Assembly: GCA_017395885.1 (NCBI GenBank)
Contig: JAFQNM010000205.1
Span: forward strand, 1 to 9,817
Length of the DNA: 9,817 bases
Source: Clostridia bacterium
GTDB lineage: Bacteria > Bacillota > Clostridia > Oscillospirales > CAG-272
Reading direction: 5' to 3'
In this document: piece by piece, positions 4,645-9,817 of the stretch
How positions within the stretch are numbered: position 1 is the stretch's first letter
Layout of the letters: each line of letters begins with the position of its first letter
Program-made: the position numbers and the translations under genes
The notes under the pieces: generated by a model
Seen by the model: the letters and a program-made list of their open reading frames with translations, nothing else
What the model was told of the DNA's origin: nothing
The model's database searches: none

Positions 4645-6489
4645 TTATTCCTGCATTACGCTCTCGATGCGCTCCGCTATACGGTCGCAGCTGAAGCCGC
4701 AGGCTTCATAAAGCTCACCAACGGTGGCGTGGGTAAGAAAGCCCTCTACGGCTATAATGCATACACGGGGAGAAAGGCCTGCCTCAGAAAGAACAGAGCT
4801 GACAGCCTCACCCATTCCGCCTCTTCTCAAAGCTTCCTCCACTATGCATACCACCCTTGCGTTTTTGCAGGCTGATATCACAGCATTGCGGTCAAGGGGA
4901 AACAGCTTTACAAGCTTTACCGTTGAGGTCTTATATTTTTTGCGAAGCATAAGGGCTGCCCTATGTGCCTCCTTCGTTACTCTGGAGTAGGTGAGGATAA
5001 CGATCTCGGCATCCATATCTCCCTCCAAAAGAACTCCGTCGCCCGCAAGAGCAAAGCCGCTTCTGTCATACTGCTCCTCGGCACCCTTTGGGTATCTGAG
5101 CACGCAAAGTCCCTCTCCGAAAACACACCCCTCAAGGCACTCCTCGGTTTCCTTAAAGGTCTCGGGAGAATATATGGTGATGCCCGGCACCGTTGAGAGC
5201 AGAGCAACGTCAAAAACTCCCTGATGGGTAACTCCGTCTCCCGGCACAAGGCCTGCTCGGTCAACGGCTATCACCGCATGAACGTTCTGAAGAGCAATAT
5301 CCTCAAGTATCTGGTCGTACGATCTCTGCAAAAAGGTGGAGTACAGAGCACAAACGGGAGTTTTTCCTCCCATTGCAAGGCCTCCCGTGAAGGTGGCGGC
5401 ACACTCCTCTGCAATTCCAACGTCAAAAAACCGTTCGGGAAACCTTTCCTTAAATACAGAAAGACCCGTTCCCTTATCCATTGCTGCAGTTACCGCAACC
5501 ACAGAGGCATCCTTCTCGGCCAAACGGCAAAGCGACTGTGCAAAAACGGTAGAAAAGCTCTCCTCGTGCTTTGCAACGGCGCCCACCGCAGGATCAAAGC
5601 TGCCTGCAAAATGATAAAGATCAGGCTGGCTCTCGGCCGGAGCATAGCCCTTACCCTTTAGGGTCATCATATGAACGATGGTGACCTTATCTCTCGTTTT
5701 TGCCTCCTCAAGAAGCATCTCCATCTTCTTCTCGTCGTTTCCGTCCGCAGGGCCCAGATAATAAAGACCCATATTTTCAAACATATTGGTATGGAGAAGC
5801 TGGTGCTTTATGAACTCCTTTGTTTTGTATGCGGCGCGGACAAGCTTGCCGCCCACAAGGGGTATGCGCTGAAAAAGAGACTGAACAGACTTTTTCAGCT
5901 TAAAGTATCTCTTTGAGTTTCTCAGGCGGGTAAAGTATTTGGGAAGTCCGCCAACGTTTGGAGAAATGGACATTTCGTTATCGTTGAGAACGATAATGAG
6001 CTTCAGATCCTTTTCGCAGTTGTTGATGGTCTCATAGACCATACCGTTGGTAAAGGATCCGTCACCGATAACGGCAACAACGTAGTTATCCTTTCCCTCC
6101 AGAGCATTTGCTCTGGCAAGGCCGAGAGCAATGGGAAGAGCGCTTCCCGAGTGTCCCGCCGTCAGCACGTCGTGCTCGCTCTCCTCCCTTGAGGTAAAGC
6201 CGGAAACACCGCCGTGAGTGCGAAGGGTGGAAAAGCTCTCCCTTCTGCCTGTCAGCAGCTTGTGTGCATAGCACTGGTGGCCAACATCAAATATTATGGA
6301 ATCGCCGGGAGAGTTGAACACACGGTGAAGAGCCACCGTTGTTTCAACAATGCCCAGATTTGATGCAAGATGACCGCCGGTTTTAGCAACGGTCCTTATG
6401 ATCTCTCCCCGAAGCTCGTCCATAAGAACAGTGACCTGAGCATCGCTCAGCGCCTTTATATCCTTCGGAGATCTGATATATTCAAGCAT
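4645..6489 (-). CDS. dxs: 1-deoxy-D-xylulose-5-phosphate synthase
   Basis: Thiamine-diphosphate enzyme that joins pyruvate and glyceraldehyde 3-phosphate to DXP, first step of the MEP isoprenoid pathway and precursor of thiamine and pyridoxal. At 614 residues it is of normal length. Visible elements: GGHLASNLG (38-46, H40), FDVGHQCYAHKLLTGR (67-82), GHSGSALPIALGLA (112-125), the thiamine-diphosphate motif GDG (142-144) through N171, FDVGIAEECAATF (355-367, catalytic Glu361), DRAGLVPGDGVTHQG (410-424), and a transketolase-type C-terminal domain with the EEALRRGGMG segment (551-560). Start ATG at 6489 is set by AAGGAG 6 bases upstream and matches the usual dxs N-terminus; a longer frame from 6522 adds 11 residues without support. 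The ATG overlaps the end of pncC by 8 bases (ATGCTTGA), so the gene is the distal, probably coupled, member of a two-gene operon. Confidence 0.97.
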   Translation of the reverse strand: MLEYIRSPKDIKALSDAQVTVLMDELRGEIIRTVAKTGGHLASNLGIVETTVALHRVFNSPGDSIIFDVGHQCYAHKLLTGRRESFSTLRTHGGVSGFTSREESEHDVLTAGHSGSALPIALGLARANALEGKDNYVVAVIGDGSFTNGMVYETINNCEKDLKLIIVLNDNEMSISPNVGGLPKYFTRLRNSKRYFKLKKSVQSLFQRIPLVGGKLVRAAYKTKEFIKHQLLHTNMFENMGLYYLGPADGNDEKKMEMLLEEAKTRDKVTIVHMMTLKGKGYAPAESQPDLYHFAGSFDPAVGAVAKHEESFSTVFAQSLCRLAEKDASVVAVTAAMDKGTGLSVFKERFPERFFDVGIAEECAATFTGGLAMGGKTPVCALYSTFLQRSYDQILEDIALQNVHAVIAVDRAGLVPGDGVTHQGVFDVALLSTVPGITIYSPETFKETEECLEGCVFGEGLCVLRYPKGAEEQYDRSGFALAGDGVLLEGDMDAEIVILTYSRVTKEAHRAALMLRKKYKTSTVKLVKLFPLDRNAVISACKNARVVCIVEEALRRGGMGEAVSSVLSEAGLSPRVCIIAVEGFLTHATVGELYEACGFSCDRIAERIESVMQE

Positions 6490-7009
6490 TTTCTGCTCCT
6501 TCCTTTGCCGCCTCTGCGGCAAGAGCTATGGCAAGCTCTGAGGCAAGCCACCTGATAGCATCTCTCTGCAGCGTGCTGTCGAACTGCTTTTTCAGCGACC
6601 TGACACCGCTTGCGGTTGCAATACCGAAGCAAACAGTTCCCACCGGCTTCTCGGCAGAGCCACCGCCGGGGCCTGCGATTCCCGTTACGGAAACGGCAAT
6701 ATCTGCACCCGTTGCCCTTCTGACACCATCAGCCATCTGAGCCGCAACCTGAACGGAAACGGCACCGTATGCCAAAAGAGCCTCTGCCGAAACTCCGAGC
6801 AGCCTCATCTTCACGTTATTTGAATAGGAAACGACCCCGCCCTCCACCACGTCGGAGGAGCCGGGGATGGCAGTAAGGCGCTGGTTTATGAGCCCACCCG
6901 TGCAGGACTCGGCCGCACAAAAGGTAAGGCCCCGCCCACGAAGCAGCTCCAGAAGCTGCTCTGCCGCAGCATCCTGCCCGCCTTTATTATTAGCCATAGT
7001 CTCGTTCAT
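6482..7009 (-). CDS. pncC: Nicotinamide-nucleotide amidohydrolase (CinA C-terminal family)
   Basis: Deamidates NMN to nicotinate mononucleotide, recycling the NMN released by NAD-dependent DNA ligase into NAD synthesis. The 175 residues correspond to the CinA C-terminal domain alone, without the N-terminal molybdopterin-binding-like domain of full CinA. Visible motifs: CAAESCTGG (31-39, with the family's catalytic Ser at 35), EGGVVSYSNNVKMRLLGV (56-73), YGAVS (81-85), and VTGIAGPGGGSAEKPVGTV (108-126). Start at 7009 is preferred over the Met at 6997 because GAGGA (7017-7021) lies 7 bases upstream. It is the first gene of the operon with dxs, from a promoter at 7044-7072. In many Firmicutes the cinA gene sits next to recA instead, so this position is a different arrangement. 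The last eight codons are Glu/Ala-rich. Confidence 0.93.
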   Translation of the reverse strand: MNETMANNKGGQDAAAEQLLELLRGRGLTFCAAESCTGGLINQRLTAIPGSSDVVEGGVVSYSNNVKMRLLGVSAEALLAYGAVSVQVAAQMADGVRRATGADIAVSVTGIAGPGGGSAEKPVGTVCFGIATASGVRSLKKQFDSTLQRDAIRWLASELAIALAAEAAKEGAENA

Positions 7010-7043
7010 ACAAAAGTCCTCGGTTTTTATACTTATTCAATAT

Positions 7044-7072
7044 ATTATACACCATTTTGACCGCTCTTGCAA
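7044..7072 (-). promoter_or_regulatory. Sigma-A promoter of the pncC-dxs operon
   Basis: On the minus strand, TTGCAA (7067-7072) and a perfect TATAAT (7044-7049) with a 17-base spacer. Predicted start is near 7037, about 28 bases before the pncC ATG. Confidence 0.82.
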
Positions 7073-7085
7073 GGGGTAATAAAAG
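7057..7085 (+). promoter_or_regulatory. Possible divergent plus-strand promoter
   Basis: TTGACC (7057-7062), a 17-base spacer, and TAAAAG (7080-7085). It overlaps the pncC promoter on the other strand. If active it would transcribe the structured region at 7111-7215. The -10 is weak, so this is a tentative call. Confidence 0.28.
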
Positions 7086-7110
7086 GCATCCTCTTTTACT
7101 TCCCATTCAA

Positions 7111-7215
7111 CAGGAAGATCTGATTTATATTAACCGTATAGGCGGATACGGAATCAGCCCCTGCAAGTTATCCTCCCCGATAAACAGGATTTAAAAACTT
7201 CGGGGGACTTTTATT
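7111..7215 (+). other. Structured intergenic region, possible small RNA or long recD2 leader
   Basis: Two groups of base pairs occur here. First, a nested hairpin: CCGTAT (7134-7139) with ATACGG (7146-7151), extended by CTGATT (7120-7125) with AATCAG (7152-7157) and CAGG (7111-7114) with CCTG (7160-7163). Second, ATCCT (7170-7174) with AGGAT (7186-7190), flanked by AAGTT (7165-7169) with AACTT (7196-7200). CCCCG in the hairpin loop (7175-7179) can pair with CGGGG (7201-7205), giving an H-type pseudoknot with an A-rich third loop, or an alternative terminator-like hairpin before ACTTTTATT. I recognise no known RNA family. No open frame is convincing here. Confidence 0.3.
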
Positions 7216-7236
7216 GCGGCAGATAGTGCAGGATAA

Positions 7237-7265
7237 TTGACAAAAGGGTTGAAAAGGATTAAAAT
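7237..7265 (+). promoter_or_regulatory. Sigma-A promoter of recD2
   Basis: TTGACA (7237-7242), a 17-base spacer, and TAAAAT (7260-7265). Predicted start is near 7272, giving a 24-base leader that contains the ribosome binding site AAAGGAG (7281-7287), 8 bases before the ATG. Confidence 0.8.
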
Positions 7266-7295
7266 AAAGGGGAGTTCACGAAAGGAGTCTGCCTT

Positions 7296-9503
7296 ATGTT
7301 TAATGAAGATACAGAATCGGTCTGCGGCACGGTAGACTCTGTTATTTACCAATCTGAGGAGACAGGCTACACCGTTTGCGAAATAGAGGATGACAAGGGC
7401 TTTCCCATAACTCTTGTTGGCGCCATGCCTTATATTTGCGAGGGTGATACTGTCACAGCAACGGGCAAGTGGGTCAACCATCCGTCATACGGCAAGCAGT
7501 TCAAGGTGGCAGCATATGAGAAAACCCTCCCAACGGGAATTAACGATATCCTCAGGTATCTTGCCTCAGGCACGGTCAAGGGTATAGGGCCGAAAACTGC
7601 AAAAAAGATCGTTGACCGCTTCGGCGAGGATACCTTTGACGTTATAGAAAACCATTCGGAATGGCTTGCCGAGATTCCCGGCATCACCGTCCGCAAGGCC
7701 GCCGATATCAATTCAAGCTTTATTGAAATGTCAGGTGCACGGAACGTTATGATGTTCTGCGCCGACTTTTTCGGCAGCGCCACCTCTATGAAGATCTACA
7801 AAAAATGGGGCGGCAGCGCTATTGACCGAATCAAAAAGAATCCATACAGCCTTTGCGACAGCTTTTCAGGCATCGGCTTCAAGGCTGCCGACTCTGTTGC
7901 AGAATCCTTCGGCATTGAAAAGGATTCTGCCGCAAGAGTTCTTGCGGGAATTGCTTATACTCATGAAACCGCCGCTCACTCAGGCGGCCACACCTGCCTT
8001 GAGCGATCTGCTCTTATGGCGGAGGCTGCAAGGGTGCTTGAAATAGATAGCGAAAAGATCGCCTCCGGCATCTCCGTCGGCATCTCAATGGGAAGGCTTT
8101 TTGAATATTCTCACGGCGGAGCCGATTATATCTATCTGGATCGCTATTACAAGGCAGAGTCCTTCTGCGCAGAAAAGCTCCTGCGTATGGACAAAAGCTG
8201 CCCCCGAATAAGCCGCGGAGATATTTCTGCCTTTATATCGAAGGTTGAAATATCATCAGGAATCAAATATGCCGCTCTCCAGAAGGAGGCTATTGCATCT
8301 GCCCTCAGCGGAGGAGTAATGGTCTTGACGGGAGGCCCCGGCACAGGAAAGACCACGGTCATCAAGGGGCTTATCTCAATTTTCGATTCCATAGGTCTTG
8401 ACGTTGCCATATGCGCTCCCACAGGCAGAGCCGCAAAGCGTGCCAGCGAATCTACAGGATTTGAGGCGAAGACCGTTCACCGTCTGCTTGAGATGGAGCA
8501 CTCAGATGACGTTGAGCCCAGATTTCTCAGAAACCAGAGCTGCTATCTTGACGAGGACGTTGTTATTGTTGATGAATCATCAATGCTGGATACCCTCCTT
8601 CTCGATGCCCTTCTCAAGGCAATGAAGCCCGGCTCAAGGATCATATTCATAGGAGACCGAGATCAGCTTCCCTCAGTGGGAGCAGGAAACGTTCTTGCCG
8701 ATATTATAGACAGCGCACGCTTTACCACCGTATGCCTTACGGAGATATTCCGCCAGGCGGAGGAAAGCCGTATCATCACAAACGCTCACCTAATAAACGA
8801 AGGCAAAATGCCTGTTACCGATAACCGCTCAAAGGACTTTTTCTTCCTTTCCCGCCGTACCGATGCAGATGTTGCATCAACCATTGCCGATCTTATATCA
8901 AACCGCCTGCCAAGAGCCTACGGTGAGGAGCTTTGCTCGGGCATACAGGTCATCACTCCCTCCAGAAAGGGAGCCGCAGGCACCGAGAATCTGAACCTGC
9001 TTTTACAGAGGGCAATAAACCCTCCCTCAAGAAATAAGCTTGAGCGCCAGGCTCACGGCATCGTTTTCAGAGAGGGAGACCGTATTATGCAGATCAAAAA
9101 CAATTACGATACGGAATGGGTAAAGGATGGCTACGAGGGCTACGGAGTTTTCAACGGAGATATCGGCACGGTAGAGGCCATCTCTCCCTCAGACGAGACT
9201 ATGACCCTTGATTTTGACGGTAGATTCTCAAGCTACGATTTTTCCTCGCTGGACGAGCTTGAGCACGCCTTTGCCATTACCGTTCACAAAAGTCAGGGCA
9301 GCGAATATCCTCTGGTCATTATCCCTCTCTACAGCTGTGCCCCCATGCTTCTCACCAGAAACCTTCTCTATACTGCGGTTACCCGCGCTTCACGAATGGT
9401 AATTCTCGTTGGCAAGCGGGAGGTGCTGGAAACAATGGTGGCCAATAATATGCACACGACCCGTCACACAGGTCTTTGTGCTCTTTTAAATAAAAATGGT
9501 TAA
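7296..9503 (+). CDS. recD2: RecD2-type ATP-dependent 5'-3' DNA helicase
   Basis: Superfamily 1B helicase that unwinds DNA 5' to 3' and acts in replication-fork maintenance and repair in bacteria where it is not part of RecBCD. 735 residues, the usual RecD2 length. Domains in order: an N-terminal OB-like region (about 8-75), helix-hairpin-helix segments (VKGIGPKTAKKI, 94-105; IPGITVRKA, 127-135; SGIGFKAAD, 191-199), then the helicase core. Core motifs: Walker A GGPGTGKTT (346-354, Lys352), APTGRAAKRA (374-383), Walker B VDESSMLD (425-432), GDRDQLPSVGAG (453-464), TEIFRQ (482-487), the SH3-like insertion with FREGDRIMQIKNNY (591-604), VHKSQGSE (663-670) and YTAVTRA (692-698). The long N-terminal extension separates it from the RecBCD RecD. 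All ATPase motifs are intact. First gene of an operon with the ComF-family gene. Confidence 0.95.
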   Translation: MFNEDTESVCGTVDSVIYQSEETGYTVCEIEDDKGFPITLVGAMPYICEGDTVTATGKWVNHPSYGKQFKVAAYEKTLPTGINDILRYLASGTVKGIGPKTAKKIVDRFGEDTFDVIENHSEWLAEIPGITVRKAADINSSFIEMSGARNVMMFCADFFGSATSMKIYKKWGGSAIDRIKKNPYSLCDSFSGIGFKAADSVAESFGIEKDSAARVLAGIAYTHETAAHSGGHTCLERSALMAEAARVLEIDSEKIASGISVGISMGRLFEYSHGGADYIYLDRYYKAESFCAEKLLRMDKSCPRISRGDISAFISKVEISSGIKYAALQKEAIASALSGGVMVLTGGPGTGKTTVIKGLISIFDSIGLDVAICAPTGRAAKRASESTGFEAKTVHRLLEMEHSDDVEPRFLRNQSCYLDEDVVIVDESSMLDTLLLDALLKAMKPGSRIIFIGDRDQLPSVGAGNVLADIIDSARFTTVCLTEIFRQAEESRIITNAHLINEGKMPVTDNRSKDFFFLSRRTDADVASTIADLISNRLPRAYGEELCSGIQVITPSRKGAAGTENLNLLLQRAINPPSRNKLERQAHGIVFREGDRIMQIKNNYDTEWVKDGYEGYGVFNGDIGTVEAISPSDETMTLDFDGRFSSYDFSSLDELEHAFAITVHKSQGSEYPLVIIPLYSCAPMLLTRNLLYTAVTRASRMVILVGKREVLETMVANNMHTTRHTGLCALLNKNG

Positions 9504-9817
9504 AAAACGAAAATCACCCTTTCTCGATAAGCTTGCGGCCATATTTTCCTACCTGCTCGGCCTCATATTTCCGCCCAAGTGTGTCATCTGCGACGACGTG
9601 CTTCTGAATGGCGGCGAAATGTGCCCCGAATGCCTTGCAAGGTGGGAGAAGGCAAGACGGCAGAAATGCCCGGTTTGCAAAAAGACGGCCAGAGCCTGCA
9701 CCTGCCATACCTTCCATATGCTGAACACGGACGATATAGGTGACAGAAAAATGACCTCCCTTGCCTTTTATACTAAATTCGGCTCGGAGGACCCTGTTGA
9801 CATTACGGTGCTCCGTC
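9496..9817 (+). CDS. ComF family protein, N-terminal part, cut by the window edge
   Basis: The 107 visible residues match the start of ComF/ComFC-type proteins, which carry an N-terminal zinc-ribbon-like region followed by a phosphoribosyltransferase-like domain (beyond the window). They are linked to natural transformation in species where they have been studied. Visible: a basic MVKKRKSP start, the family segment LLGLIFPPKCVIC (20-32), then cysteine pairs C29/C32, C43/C46 and C58/C61 plus a C68-T-C70 group. The frame stays open to base 9817. Start ATG at 9496 overlaps the recD2 stop by 8 bases (ATGGTTAA). The bases just upstream are A/T-rich with no purine-rich ribosome binding site, so translation probably depends on ribosomes finishing recD2. 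No better start lies downstream before the conserved region. Without the C-terminal domain the exact subgroup cannot be assigned. Confidence 0.85.
   Translation, partial: MVKKRKSPFLDKLAAIFSYLLGLIFPPKCVICDDVLLNGGEMCPECLARWEKARRQKCPVCKKTARACTCHTFHMLNTDDIGDRKMTSLAFYTKFGSEDPVDITVLR

Noticed and set aside
6490..6522. Longer start (6522) for dxs
   Set aside because: The extra 11 residues are Arg/Gln-rich, unlike Dxs N-termini, and a good AAGGAG sits 6 bases before the ATG at 6489.
9514..9717. Minus-strand frame opposite the comF-family gene
   Set aside because: It has no ribosome binding site or domain, and the plus-strand frame carries the conserved cysteine pairs.

Overview
The window looks like a chromosomal segment of an anaerobic Gram-positive bacterium of the class Clostridia, probably Oscillospiraceae-like. 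The evidence is a class B sortase, a short two-helix SecG, strong AAGGAGG-type ribosome binding sites, textbook sigma-A promoters with 17-bp spacers, a stand-alone Re-citrate-synthase-like enzyme, the DXP isoprenoid pathway and a RecD2 helicase. Taxon assignment is inference from gene content and style, not from a marker gene.

Layout. (1) 1-2144, plus strand: the 3' part of a class B sortase gene (its start lies upstream of the window), then rlmA, a 23S rRNA guanine methyltransferase, overlapping by one base. A hairpin terminator follows. (2) 2145-2376: a convergent intergenic stretch holding the rlmA terminator, an imperfect inverted repeat that may be the ends of a small mobile-element remnant, and the secG terminator. 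(3) 2377-2925, minus strand: secG with an unusual acidic, repeat-bearing C-terminal tail, read from its own promoter. (4) 3080-4519, minus strand: a DRE-TIM metallolyase of the Re-citrate synthase/homocitrate synthase/isopropylmalate synthase superfamily, read from a perfect TTGACA-17-TATAAT promoter. (5) 4645-7009, minus strand: a two-gene operon, pncC (CinA C-terminal type amidohydrolase) followed by dxs with an 8-base overlap, ending in a strong bidirectional hairpin. (6) 7010-7295: a divergent intergenic region with a promoter for each side and a block of nested and pseudoknot-capable base pairing between them. (7) 7296-9817, plus strand: recD2, then the start of a comF-family gene overlapping it by 8 bases and running off the window.

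Most of the window is housekeeping. The sortase anchors surface proteins. SecG helps secrete them. RlmA modifies the ribosome near the exit-tunnel entrance. The Re-citrate synthase candidate would feed citrate into 2-oxoglutarate and glutamate synthesis in an anaerobe. Dxs makes the isoprenoid and thiamine precursor, and PncC recycles NMN. RecD2 and ComF both belong to DNA processing and uptake. I see no defence system, CRISPR array, prophage or complete mobile element. The stretches least explained by known genes are the SecG tail, the structured 7111-7215 region and the 2145-2296 inverted repeat.
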